From Streptomyces pactum (GTDB taxonomy: Bacteria > Actinomycetota > Actinomycetes > Streptomycetales > Streptomycetaceae), in the NCBI RefSeq assembly GCF_002005225.1, contig NZ_CP019724.1:7234001-7298000 (forward strand): a stretch of 64,000 nt of DNA, in the 5' to 3' direction. The position numbers and the translations under genes are program-made. Below are positions 43,461 to 50,569 of the stretch, piece by piece (the stretch's first letter is position 1; every line of letters begins with the position of its first letter). A model generated the notes under the pieces. It was not told where the DNA came from. It ran no database searches and saw only the letters and a list, made by a program, of their open reading frames with translations.

Positions 43461-43601
43461 ACGTAGGGCGCCCGCCCGCCGCCGCGCGGAAGTGAACGAG
43501 CGGCGGCGGTCCGGCCAACTCCCCGCACGACTCTGCTCCCTGAAGGCATCGGGACTCCATACTCACAGGCGTCCCGTAAGGCACCTCCAGGGAGGCAGAG
43601 C

Positions 43602-44465
43602 ATGGCCCTCACCACCCGACGCAGAGCCCTCACCACCCTCGGCGCCGCCCTCGCGGGCGCGGTCGCCCTGCCCGCCGGCACCGCACTGGCGAGCGAAGGC
43701 AGGCACGGACCGCGCCCGTTGTGGCGCGCCCACGCCCACAACGACTACGAGCACCCCCGCCCCCTCCTCGACGCCCTCGACCACCGCTTCGGCAGCGTCG
43801 AGGCCGACATCTACCTGGTCGACGGCCAACTTCTGGTCGCCCACGACCCCGAGGACCTCGACCCCTCCCGCACCCTGGAATCCCTCTACCTCGACCCCCT
43901 CGCCGCCCGGGTCCGCGCCCACCACGGCCGGGTGTACCGGCGGGACCGTCGCGCCCTGCATCTCCTGATCGACCTCAAGACCGAGGGATCGTCGACGTAC
44001 CTCGAACTCGACCGCCACCTGCGCCGCTACAAGCACCTGTTCACCACCTACGCCCACGGCCGGGTGTTCCCCGGCGCCGTCACCGCGGTGATCTCCGGTG
44101 ACCGGGCCGCCCGCGCCCCCATGGCGGCCCAGCGCACCCGCCGCGCCTTCTACGACGGCCGTCTCACCGACCTCGGCAGCTCCGCGCCGGCCTCCTTCAT
44201 CCCGCTGATCAGCGACAACTGGACGCTCAACTTCACCTGGCGGGGAGTGGGCGCCTTCCCGGCGGCCGAGCGGCGCAAGCTGCGGGGCATCGTCGGCGCC
44301 GCGCACTCCCGCGGGCAGCGGGTACGGTTCTGGGCCACGCCCGACATCGCGGGCCCCGCACGGGACGCCGTGTGGACCGAACTGCTCGCCGCCGGGGTCG
44401 ATCACCTCAACACCGACGACCTCGCCGGGCTGGAGACGTTCCTCGACGCCCACCGGGACGCGTAG
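43602..44465 (+). CDS. Exported PI-PLC/GDPD-like phosphodiesterase
   Basis: A 287-residue secreted protein. The N-terminus (TTRRRALTTLGAALAGAVAL) is a twin-arginine-type signal. The mature part has the HAHNDYEHPRPLLDAL motif and VEADIYLVDGQLLVAHDPED, both typical of the TIM-barrel family that includes glycerophosphodiester phosphodiesterases and phosphatidylinositol-specific phospholipase C; a CDxK-like LIDLKTEG segment supplies further active-site residues. ATG 43602 follows AGGGAGG. The substrate is probably an extracellular lipid head group or teichoic-acid-type polymer. Confidence 0.85.
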   Translation: MALTTRRRALTTLGAALAGAVALPAGTALASEGRHGPRPLWRAHAHNDYEHPRPLLDALDHRFGSVEADIYLVDGQLLVAHDPEDLDPSRTLESLYLDPLAARVRAHHGRVYRRDRRALHLLIDLKTEGSSTYLELDRHLRRYKHLFTTYAHGRVFPGAVTAVISGDRAARAPMAAQRTRRAFYDGRLTDLGSSAPASFIPLISDNWTLNFTWRGVGAFPAAERRKLRGIVGAAHSRGQRVRFWATPDIAGPARDAVWTELLAAGVDHLNTDDLAGLETFLDAHRDA

Positions 44466-44580
44466 GACACCGACGTAACACCACTCGTTCGGAGGACAGG
44501 TCAGCCGCCCGGACGAACCCTCCGCTACGCCACACTTACGGCCGAACGCCGCGAAGTGGACGTGGCGGAGGAGGTTGACG

Positions 44581-44775
44581 ATGGCCGTTTCCATCTCAGT
44601 GGTGCTGTTGCTGTCCGTCCTGGCGGTGATCTTCCTGCGCAACGGCGGGCTGAAGGTCTCGCACGCACTGGTGTGCCTGTTGCTCGGCTTCTACCTGGCC
44701 AGTACGAGCATCGCCCCGACCATCAGCAGCGGTCTGGCCGCGACGGCGGAGATCGTCGGCAGCCTCAGACCGTGA
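44581..44775 (+). CDS. Small two-helix membrane protein
   Basis: A 64-residue hydrophobic protein with two membrane segments (about 3-19 and 28-48). ATG 44581 follows GGAGGAGG. The sequence has the KVSHALVCLLLGFYLASTSI segment. Many streptomycetes have such a short protein, but I know no function. Convergent with the phosphodiester glycosidase gene. Confidence 0.7.
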   Translation: MAVSISVVLLLSVLAVIFLRNGGLKVSHALVCLLLGFYLASTSIAPTISSGLAATAEIVGSLRP

Positions 44776-44802
44776 GAGAAGGACAGGGGCGGCGCGGCGG
44801 TG

Positions 44803-46152
44803 TCATGGTGAGGAGAAGACCCCGATGCCGTTCGGCACGGGGCGCTCGGCGCCGCCGCTGGGACTGTTGCGCACGGAGACGCCGGCCGCGCCCGGCTCCC
44901 GGGCGACCAGGGTCGTCGAGCCGCCACCGTCCAGACTGAAGGCGTCGACCGCGCCCAAACCCCGCATTACGGAAGCGACTTCGGCGATCGTGAGGCCGGT
45001 GCGGTAGGCGGGCGAGCCGTCCAGCGCGAGCAGGAACACCCGCCTGCCACCGTCCGCCACGCCCGCCGCGGTGCGCACGGCCGACACGGTGTCGTCGAGG
45101 GCGGGCAGTGGTCGCCCGTCCGCCAGCACGGGGTAGCCGCCGAGCGCGAAGCGGTACGGGACCCGGGAGGCCGACGCCACCAGCCGGTGCCGCACCCGGA
45201 CCGGCTCACCGGGGGAGAGCCGCCGCAGCCGCCGCGCGCCCTCCTCCCGGCCGACCAGCACCGTCGTTCCGGAAGTGACCGGGCCGCTGCCGGGTGTCCC
45301 GGAGGCGGCGACGACCCGGCCGCCGCGCACCGTCACCTCGTAGGTGTCCGTGCTGCACGGGGCGGCGCGGTCGGTGTCGGTGCCGCAGGTCGCGCGCATC
45401 CGGGAGGCGCCGCCCCACGCGCTGGTGAACGCGCCGATCGAGCCGGTCGGCAGCGCGTACTGGTTGAAGCCGCCGAGTGGGAGCCGCCCGTCCCGGGTGC
45501 GGACGGATCCGTCCAGGGACAGCCGGTCCAGTCGGGCCCGACGGTCGACCCCCACGCCGAGTACGTCGCGGGTCGTCGTGCCGGGCGGCAGCGCGGGCCC
45601 GAAGCGCTGGCCGTCCGGCACCGCCCCCTTGAGTGCCCGGCCGTGCGCGATCGCCGGGCCGACGCTCGCGCCGGTGGCCTCTACGCCCGGGTGCTGGGTC
45701 TCGGTGATGTTGAAGAAGTCGCCGTTGACGCCGGCGACGGCGCCCTGGGTGCCGGCCAGCCGGGAGACCGGGGCGCGTGCGGCGACCGCCCCCGGATACA
45801 GCAGGCCGAGCCGTACGCGCGGGTCGCGAAGGTCGACACTCAGCACGTGGGCGTGCGTCACCCCCTTGGCGGCGGGGATGTCGAACTCCTCGTACGTCAC
45901 TCCCGGCGCGATCTGCGCCGCGTACTGCGCGGCGCCCGCCGGTGCCGCGCCCGCCGGTGCCGCGCCCGCCGGTGCCGCGCCCGCCGGTGCCGCGCCCGTC
46001 AGGCTCGCGCAGGCCAGCGTGCCGAGGGCCGCGAGGAGCGCCAGTAATGGTCTGCGCGAGGGTGCCGCCGGTCTGCCGTCCGCTTTGCCCGGCGGTTCCG
46101 CCGGTCTCCCGTCCTCCCCGCCCGTCGGGAAACGTGTGCGACGGTGCGTCAC
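44803..46152 (-). CDS. Secreted phosphodiester glycosidase-like protein (NAGPA domain)
   Basis: A 449-residue exported protein. After a basic start and hydrophobic signal segment (residues about 30-60) comes an Ala-Gly-Pro repeat linker, then a NAGPA/phosphodiester glycosidase domain: GVTHAHVLSVDLRDPRVRL, GAVAGVNGDFFNI, and the terminal AFSLDGGGSTTLVAREPG. This domain hydrolyses GlcNAc-1-phosphodiester bonds in eukaryotes; bacterial versions act on cell-surface sugars. GTG 46152 follows AGGAGG. The linker is encoded by 15-bp tandem repeats. Confidence 0.9.
   Translation of the reverse strand: MTHRRTRFPTGGEDGRPAEPPGKADGRPAAPSRRPLLALLAALGTLACASLTGAAPAGAAPAGAAPAGAAPAGAAQYAAQIAPGVTYEEFDIPAAKGVTHAHVLSVDLRDPRVRLGLLYPGAVAARAPVSRLAGTQGAVAGVNGDFFNITETQHPGVEATGASVGPAIAHGRALKGAVPDGQRFGPALPPGTTTRDVLGVGVDRRARLDRLSLDGSVRTRDGRLPLGGFNQYALPTGSIGAFTSAWGGASRMRATCGTDTDRAAPCSTDTYEVTVRGGRVVAASGTPGSGPVTSGTTVLVGREEGARRLRRLSPGEPVRVRHRLVASASRVPYRFALGGYPVLADGRPLPALDDTVSAVRTAAGVADGGRRVFLLALDGSPAYRTGLTIAEVASVMRGLGAVDAFSLDGGGSTTLVAREPGAAGVSVRNSPSGGAERPVPNGIGVFSSP
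45935..45994 (-). repeat. 15-bp tandem repeats encoding GAAPA
   Basis: Four identical 15-base units (CCCGCCGGTGCCGCG on the plus strand) encode consecutive Gly-Ala-Ala-Pro-Ala units just after the signal segment of the secreted glycosidase. Being a perfect multiple of three it can change copy number without breaking the frame. Confidence 0.9.
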
Positions 46153-46226
46153 AGTGCCTCCTGATGTCTCGTCACCTGACGTAGGCTCAGGGGCAGTGCA
46201 CCAGACCGCGGCGTCCCGGGGGACGG

Positions 46227-46341
46227 CTATGCGCCGACGACGCGGGAACGGATGAGGAAACGCACCCCCTCGGGCGCCTCCAGCGAGAACCCGCTGCCCC
46301 GGCCCGCGACGACGTCGACGATCAGCCGGGTGTGGCTCCAC
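46227..46341 (-). pseudogene. 3' end of a DUF779 gene cut by the prophage
   Basis: The last ~38 codons read WSHTRLIVDVVAGRGSGFSL and then EAPEGVRFLIRSRVVGA to a TAG stop. This is the C-terminus of DUF779 proteins as I know them (normally ~110-130 aa, often beside aldehyde dehydrogenases). Similarity stops abruptly near 46341, and the next gene is phage-type. The missing 5' part would be at higher coordinates on the same strand, beyond the prophage. Confidence 0.8.
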
Positions 46342-46352
46342 AAATGGCTTTA
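46335..46352. other. Left prophage/chromosome junction (candidate attachment site)
   Basis: Recognisable DUF779 coding ends at about 46341 and a phage gene stop codon lies at 46350-46352. The recombination core must be within or next to this stretch (TGTGGCTCCACAAATGGCTT region). A protein-coding target fits serine-integrase phages. The core length cannot be defined without the other junction. Confidence 0.55.
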
Positions 46353-46559
46353 CTGATGTAGGTCTGTAAGTTCGTCTACGAGGTCGAGCACGTCGCCAAG
46401 GCGTCCCCGGAGGCGTTCGACCATGAGGATGAGGCCGGCGGCGTCCAGCTGGGCGAGGTCTTCGGCGCGGGCGGAGTCGAGGTCGCGGCGCGCGTAGTCG
46501 ATGCGTGCGTACTGGAGGTCGGTGAGGGTCCCGGTGGGGTGGGACTGCTCATCGGTCAT
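46350..46559 (-). CDS. Small prophage protein, unknown
   Basis: A 69-residue acidic, helical protein (MTDEQSHPTGTLTDLQYARI at the N-terminus, Leu-rich C-terminal helix) that is the outermost gene of the prophage. No domain recognised. Its promoter would lie in the AT-richer interval 46560-46770, shared with the divergent HTH gene. Confidence 0.6.
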   Translation of the reverse strand: MTDEQSHPTGTLTDLQYARIDYARRDLDSARAEDLAQLDAAGLILMVERLRGRLGDVLDLVDELTDLHQ

Positions 46560-46667
46560 GTGGTGCCACCTGCTGATCTGTCGTGCTGGGGATGTGGGGA
46601 CGCGTGGGGGGGGCCTGGGTAATCGTTAGGCAAAAGCTTGCATGTTGCAATAAGTCGAACGTCACGT

Positions 46668-46681
46668 CACTCGAACGAGTG
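46668..46681. promoter_or_regulatory. Palindromic operator candidate of the prophage HTH gene
   Basis: CACTCG-AA-CGAGTG is a perfect 6-bp-arm palindrome, and TCGAAC occurs again 17 bases to the left. It lies in the AT-rich divergent interval about 90 bases before the XRE gene. An XRE repressor binding its own promoter would be expected to use such a site. Confidence 0.55.
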
Positions 46682-46770
46682 TCTTAATTGAATCGTGCTT
46701 GTATGCCGCAGGCGAAGATGCCTCATTTATCGTGCTGACTTAGGATGATCTTCGTCGGAGCGTTTGTCGA

Positions 46771-47004
46771 GTGCACGCACCCGACGACGATGACTGGCTC
46801 TACGAGCACAGCCACGTCCTCGGCGAGCGCATCCGCGCTGAACGCGAGCGTAAGAAGATCACGCAAGAGCGCCTCCACCTCGGCGCCGGCATCAGCCGCA
46901 ACGTCCTCCAGCTCATCGAATCCGGCCGCCACAACCCGACGCTCTTCACGCTGCTGCGGATCGCCCGCGTTCTCGACGTGCCCCTCGCCGACCTCGTGAG
47001 ATGA
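46771..47004 (+). CDS. XRE-family repressor-like protein of the prophage
   Basis: A 77-residue single helix-turn-helix protein (GERIRAERERKKITQERLHL, GISRNVLQLIESGRHNPTLF). GTG 46771 has a GGAG site 10 bases upstream. It has no C-terminal oligomerisation or cleavage domain, so it is the small regulator type found in integrative elements. A terminator hairpin follows. Confidence 0.88.
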   Translation: MHAPDDDDWLYEHSHVLGERIRAERERKKITQERLHLGAGISRNVLQLIESGRHNPTLFTLLRIARVLDVPLADLVR

Positions 47005-47040
47005 GCGGCCCGCCCCCGACGGAGGACGGAGACGGGCCGC
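47005..47040. terminator. Hairpin between convergent prophage genes
   Basis: An 8-bp perfect GC stem (47005-47012 and 47033-47040) directly follows the HTH stop codon and faces the end of the minus-strand small genes. Confidence 0.6.
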
Positions 47041-47053
47041 AGTCAGGAAGGTT

Positions 47054-47182
47054 TCAGGGCTTGGGCGGGAAGATGAACCCCCGCACAGGCCGCTGCTCCT
47101 TCGGGTCACGCGATGTGGGCTGCTGCGTTCGCTTCCACGCCGCCACCAGCTTCGCGTAGCGCGGGTCGATCCACTCGGTCAC
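47054..47182 (-). CDS. Very small prophage protein
   Basis: A 42-residue basic protein (TEWIDPRYAKLVAAWKRTQQ, ending GFIFPPKP). GTG 47182 has GGAGG five bases upstream, which I took as decisive over the longer in-frame ATG at 47239. No homologue recognised; last gene of a three-gene minus-strand cluster. Confidence 0.5.
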   Translation of the reverse strand: MTEWIDPRYAKLVAAWKRTQQPTSRDPKEQRPVRGFIFPPKP

Positions 47183-47256
47183 GGTCACCTCCAGGCTCAG
47201 GGTACGGACGCCAGGCGGCCCCGGTCGGCAGTTCGCCATCCGGGGCCGCGGTTCCG

Positions 47257-47457
47257 CTACTGGCTCGGTCGGCGGTCTGCGAGCCGGGAGCGGAACGTCT
47301 CGGGGCCGCCGCCGTAGGGCGTCCAGTGCCCGCCCTTGCCGTCGTCATCCGAGTGGTACGGCTCGCGGCAGCAGTGCAGCTTGCGCGGGCCGAACTTCTC
47401 CCAGCAGTAGCCCATCTCGTGGCCCGGGCGGTACGGGCGGTCCGGGTCCTGCGGCAT
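47257..47457 (-). CDS. Small cysteine/histidine-containing prophage protein
   Basis: A 66-residue protein with MGYCWEKFGPRKLHCCREPY and a following HSDDDGKGGHW, whose clustered Cys and His could hold a metal ion. ATG 47457 shares one base with the upstream stop (TGATG), showing coupling with the 126-residue gene before it. Function unknown. Confidence 0.55.
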   Translation of the reverse strand: MPQDPDRPYRPGHEMGYCWEKFGPRKLHCCREPYHSDDDGKGGHWTPYGGGPETFRSRLADRRPSQ

Positions 47458-47837
47458 CAGCGTCGGCCGTCCCTCACGAGCCGGTACAGGGCGCGGGCGG
47501 TCTCGCAGGCGGCGGTCTCGCTGGGCGCCGGCCGCTTCCGGCAGTCCCCGCAGCCGGGGGCGTGGACGAGGAGCGCGCGGTGCGCGCGGTCGGCGACGTG
47601 GCGTCGGCACGCGCGCGGGAACCAACGGCCGGCGGTGTCGAGCGGCTCGCCGAGGTCGACGGCCGTCTCGCCGGTGAGTCGTTCGGTGCCCCAGACACAG
47701 ACGGCGCCGCGGGCCTGGTCGACGGTGACCTTCGCCAGCAGGAGCGGCGGCAGTCCGAGGACGCGCACGATGGCGGGCGGTACGTCGAGGGGGGCGGGGG
47801 CCTCTGCCGTGGCGGCAGGGGGGCCGGTACGGTGCAT
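47457..47837 (-). CDS. Prophage protein with a CGDC zinc-like pair
   Basis: A 126-residue protein from ATG 47837 (AAGGAG site). The middle part is hydrophobic and beta-rich (VRVLGLPPLLLAKVTVDQAR), and the C-terminal part has HAPGCGDCRKRPA, a likely metal-binding pair. It is the first of three coupled small genes transcribed toward the left prophage end and divergent from a GntR regulator. Function unknown. Confidence 0.6.
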   Translation of the reverse strand: MHRTGPPAATAEAPAPLDVPPAIVRVLGLPPLLLAKVTVDQARGAVCVWGTERLTGETAVDLGEPLDTAGRWFPRACRRHVADRAHRALLVHAPGCGDCRKRPAPSETAACETARALYRLVRDGRR

Positions 47838-47918
47838 GCGTCGACTCCTTCGCAGTCGGCCATGCCCCCGGACCGGTAGCACGGTCGCGGGGGTCTTCCG
47901 TGTCGACGCTACCTGGCG

Positions 47919-47945
47919 TGTCAGGTGTTGTCAGGTGACGTCACC
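47919..47945. promoter_or_regulatory. Operator candidate of the GntR regulator
   Basis: TGTCAGGTG occurs twice, 10 bases apart (47919-47927, 47929-47937), and the second runs into the perfect 12-bp palindrome GGTGACGTCACC (47934-47945). The cluster lies 40 bases before the gntR start in the divergent interval, so both flanking transcripts could be controlled. Confidence 0.65.
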
Positions 47946-47984
47946 CGACGGGAAGCATCGTCGTATCGCTCCTACGGTCGATAT

Positions 47985-48230
47985 ATGACCGTGGACCTGG
48001 ACGGACCGGACCCCTTGTACGAGCAGATCGCGGCTGTGCTCACGGCCCGGATCGCCGACGGCACGTACCCGCCGCGTCGGCGCATCCCGTCGGAGGCCGC
48101 AGTCGTGGAGGAGTTCGGGGTGTCCCGGCCGACCGCGCGGGCCGCCGTGCAGCTTCTTGTCGACCGCGGGCTCGTCCACACCGTCCGAGGTAAGGGCTCC
48201 TACGTCGTTGACGAGCCGCCCCGAGCATGA
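47985..48230 (+). CDS. Short GntR-family regulator
   Basis: An 81-residue protein consisting only of the winged-helix DNA-binding domain of GntR proteins: PLYEQIAAVLTARIADGTYP, RIPSEAAVVEEFGVSRPTAR and LVHTVRGKGSYVV. There is no effector domain. Such short GntR regulators occur in streptomycete phages and integrative elements. No ribosome binding site precedes ATG 47985. Confidence 0.88.
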   Translation: MTVDLDGPDPLYEQIAAVLTARIADGTYPPRRRIPSEAAVVEEFGVSRPTARAAVQLLVDRGLVHTVRGKGSYVVDEPPRA

Positions 48231-48265
48231 CTCCCTGTGAGTGGCGCGGCCGGTAGCCTCCCGGC

Positions 48266-48592
48266 ATGGACGACGCCGCCGCGCAGCAGCCGTACATCGA
48301 TCCCGACTCCGACCACGATGACCGGCCGGTGTGCGGGATCTGCCCGTCTCTGCGCTTCCCGCGCGAGGCCTTCGTCATCTACGACCGGCCCACCTGGGAG
48401 GCCCCGTTCGACCCGGACGACGGCCGGCGCTACACCCTCGACGGCAGGGTCCCCGCATGCGTGCACCCCCACAAGATCGGGCTCCCGCCAGACAGGCAGG
48501 CCCCGCCTCCCAAACCGCTGGAGACGGAGCCCGCCGCCCAGTCGGCTACGCCGCGGCGAAGTCGATGGTGGAGGCCATCCCGCGCTCGGTGA
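48266..48592 (+). CDS. Prophage hypothetical protein with CGIC motif
   Basis: A 108-residue acidic, proline-rich protein (PVCGICPSLRFPREAF, then CVHPHKIG) with four Cys/His that could bind zinc. It starts 35 bases after gntR. The last ~15 codons overlap, on the opposite strand, the end of the gene at 48546-49133, so the C-terminus is uncertain but the overlap is tolerable for convergent phage genes. Confidence 0.55.
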   Translation: MDDAAAQQPYIDPDSDHDDRPVCGICPSLRFPREAFVIYDRPTWEAPFDPDDGRRYTLDGRVPACVHPHKIGLPPDRQAPPPKPLETEPAAQSATPRRSRWWRPSRAR

Positions 48593-49133
48593 TGCCGATC
48601 CCGGCGTACAGGCCGTCGAGGACCTGGCGGCGCCGCTCGGCCTCCGGCTCGTCGATCCAGTAGCGCGAGTCGACGTCACCGAAGGTGGCCTTGTAGGCCT
48701 GGTGGGTGTAGTCGCCCCAGTTCCAGGCGCGGCCGGCCTCGTGCTCGCGGACGGTGCTGTGCACGAACAGGTGGCCGGTGCGTGCCTGCACCCGAGACAG
48801 GGCGGTGAACTGGGCGCAGAGCGCGTGCACCGCGGTGTCGACCGGCACGGGCACGGGCAGCTCGGCCGCCAGCTCGTCGCCGTTGGTCATCTCGTACACC
48901 GCGCTCTTCAGCGCCATGACGCGCAGTGCGTCGTCGATGAGCGGCGGTGCGTCACGCTCGACGCTGTACTCGGGGATGAGGACCTGGCCGTAATCGTCGG
49001 TCCAGTCCGAGGAGTACTTCTTGCAGCCGTCGAGGACCGCGGGCATTTCCGGGTCCGCCATCCATGCGGTGTGGATCTCGCGGGCCCGTTTGCTGACGTT
49101 CTCCGGTGCGGGACGGGTCAGGGTGATGGCCAC
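48546..49133 (-). CDS. Prophage protein of unknown function
   Basis: A 195-residue helical protein (AREIHTAWMADPEMPAVLDG, AWNWGDYTHQAYKATFGDVD, a C-terminal RQVLDGLYAGIGITERGM). I chose GTG 49133 because its context GGAGGTAGCAGTGGC is the same 15 bases that start two structural genes (54768 and 57233); an upstream in-frame ATG at 49169 has no binding site. No family recognised. Isolated on the minus strand between regulators, it may be a moron-type gene. Confidence 0.6.
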   Translation of the reverse strand: MAITLTRPAPENVSKRAREIHTAWMADPEMPAVLDGCKKYSSDWTDDYGQVLIPEYSVERDAPPLIDDALRVMALKSAVYEMTNGDELAAELPVPVPVDTAVHALCAQFTALSRVQARTGHLFVHSTVREHEAGRAWNWGDYTHQAYKATFGDVDSRYWIDEPEAERRRQVLDGLYAGIGITERGMASTIDFAAA

Positions 49134-49143
49134 TGCTACCTCC
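49129..49143 (-). promoter_or_regulatory. Repeated start module GGAGGTAGCAGTGGC, copy 1
   Basis: Ribosome binding site plus GTG start of the gene at 48546-49133, identical over 15 bases to copies at 54764-54778 and 57229-57243. Unlike the other two it does not overlap the stop codon of a preceding gene. Confidence 0.8.
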
Positions 49144-49268
49144 GTGTCGGGGTTGCTGGTGCCCGTCATCGTGGATCGCCAGTTGGGACGGTTGTACTGA
49201 CGAACGGGGGCCATTTGGGACGCCACGCGCTAGCGTCCGAAGTGGCCCAAACGTCCTGGGGAGTTGCC

Positions 49269-50000
49269 TTGCATCAGGAGCTGCAACGCGCTATCGAGAG
49301 CGCCGGATTATCCCGCTCCCGGCTGGCCCGTAAAGTCGGCGTGAGCGTCAAGACGGTGGATCGCTGGGTATCTGACCCACGTCGCGTCCCCCACCAACGG
49401 ACGCGGGACGAGGTGGCAAGCGCGTTAGGAGTGGACGCAGACATGCTGTGGCCCAAGATCCGGGGGGCGGCACCCGGGCCAGACCGGGAGATCGTGGCGA
49501 CCTACCCATACCGCAACGCCTGCCCAACCGCTGTGTGGTCCCGCCTTTTCGACGGCGCGAAGCGGGAGATCACCTACGCCGGGTACACCAACTACTTCAT
49601 CTGGCAGGAGCAGCCGAGGATGCCCGAGCGGCTCGCGGCCAAGGCGGCGTCGGGCTGCGCGGTGCGTTTCCTGGTCGGCGATCCCGAGTCTGAGGTGACG
49701 CGTCGGCGCGAGGAGATCGAGGCCGTACCGCTCACCGTGTCGACGCGGATTCGGATCACGCTGGACGCGCTCAGCCGGATCAACGGGGACGGCGTGGAGG
49801 CTCGGCTATCCGACGGGCACATCGCCCTGTCGGTGTTCCGGTTCGACGACGAGATGCTGGTGACGCCGCACCTGGCGAACCTCCTCGGCCACGATTCGCC
49901 CCTGCTGCATCTACGACGTCGGGGTTCCGGCGGGCTGTTCGATCGGTTCGCTGAGCATGTTGATGCGCTGTGGGGCGAAGCCCGGCCGGTGACGGCGTAG
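49269..50000 (+). CDS. XRE-type regulator with a large C-terminal domain
   Basis: A 243-residue protein: helix-turn-helix at about 1-55 (LQRAIESAGLSRSRLARKVG, DRWVSDPRRVPHQRTRDEVA), followed by a ~180-residue domain (ITYAGYTNYFIWQEQPRMPE, VRFLVGDPESEVTRRREEIE) whose alternating pattern resembles phospholipase-D-like folds, without an HKD motif. Proteins of this architecture are common chromosomal regulators in Streptomyces. I chose TTG 49269 with GGGGAG upstream. Here it may be a host-derived gene carried by the prophage. Confidence 0.85.
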   Translation: MHQELQRAIESAGLSRSRLARKVGVSVKTVDRWVSDPRRVPHQRTRDEVASALGVDADMLWPKIRGAAPGPDREIVATYPYRNACPTAVWSRLFDGAKREITYAGYTNYFIWQEQPRMPERLAAKAASGCAVRFLVGDPESEVTRRREEIEAVPLTVSTRIRITLDALSRINGDGVEARLSDGHIALSVFRFDDEMLVTPHLANLLGHDSPLLHLRRRGSGGLFDRFAEHVDALWGEARPVTA

Positions 50001-50016
50001 ACCCAGACATGACGAA

Positions 50017-50050
50017 GCGGCCCCGCCCTCCCGGAGGAGAGCGGGGCCGC
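50017..50050. terminator. Bidirectional terminator between regulator and lysis block
   Basis: A perfect 10-bp stem (GCGGCCCCGC at 50017-50026, complement at 50041-50050) lies between convergent stops at 50000 and 50053. It should end the long structural/lysis transcript. Confidence 0.8.
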
Positions 50051-50052
50051 GG

Positions 50053-50313
50053 TTATCGGGCGAAGAGGGCGAGCGCGCCGGTGGCAGCACCGGCGACGCC
50101 GGCGAGGACACCGATGGTGGGCATCGGCCAGCGGGCGCGCTCGAGGGTGCGAATCCTGATCTCGTGGTCTTGGACGTCGGAGCGGATGTCCTTGGCCTCG
50201 TCGAGGAAGTTGTCCACCTTGGACTCGATGCGGCCGACCGTCTGAGCCAGGTCCCTCACCTCCTGGTACATCTGGGCGTTACTGATGTACACGCCCGTCT
50301 CGGGCGTCGTCAT
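50053..50313 (-). CDS. Small phage membrane protein, holin-like with coiled coil
   Basis: An 86-residue protein: residues about 15-65 form a charged amphipathic helix (YQEVRDLAQTVGRIESKVDN, DVQDHEIRIRTLERARW) and the C-terminus is one membrane segment (PTIGVLAGVAGAATGALALF). This is like the small proteins encoded beside holins in actinophages. ATG 50313 shares one base with the holin stop codon. It could be a second holin, antiholin or spanin-like factor. Confidence 0.7.
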   Translation of the reverse strand: MTTPETGVYISNAQMYQEVRDLAQTVGRIESKVDNFLDEAKDIRSDVQDHEIRIRTLERARWPMPTIGVLAGVAGAATGALALFAR

Positions 50314-50567
50314 CAGACCCCCTTGGCGAGGGATGCGCTGTTGGTGACGTCGCGAATCCGCGCGAACAGCCCCTTGGCCAGAGCAAGGACGGCTCCGACG
50401 CCGCCCGCTCCGGCGGCGTACCACATGCTGCCGTCCAGCGGGGTGGTGACGACGATGCCGCCGATGAAGCTCTGCAGGAACGTCGACAGGACGCGCTCCA
50501 GGAGGTCGCGGCCGTAGGTACTGGCGGTCTTCACGACGGTCTGGCCGTCGAAGTGCAGGTCGGGCAT
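50313..50567 (-). CDS. Holin candidate
   Basis: An 84-residue protein with two hydrophobic segments (STFLQSFIGGIVVTTPL and MWYAAGAGGVGAVLALAKGL) and a basic C-terminus, the layout of a class II holin that opens the membrane for the endolysin. ATG 50567 follows AAGGAG, two bases after the amidase stop. Position next to the amidase and a second small membrane protein supports the call. Confidence 0.75.
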   Translation of the reverse strand: MPDLHFDGQTVVKTASTYGRDLLERVLSTFLQSFIGGIVVTTPLDGSMWYAAGAGGVGAVLALAKGLFARIRDVTNSASLAKGV

Positions 50568-50569
50568 GT

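Noticed and set aside
46335..46355. A tRNA gene as phage attachment site
   Set aside because: No tRNA-like cloverleaf is present; the junction lies within DUF779 coding sequence.
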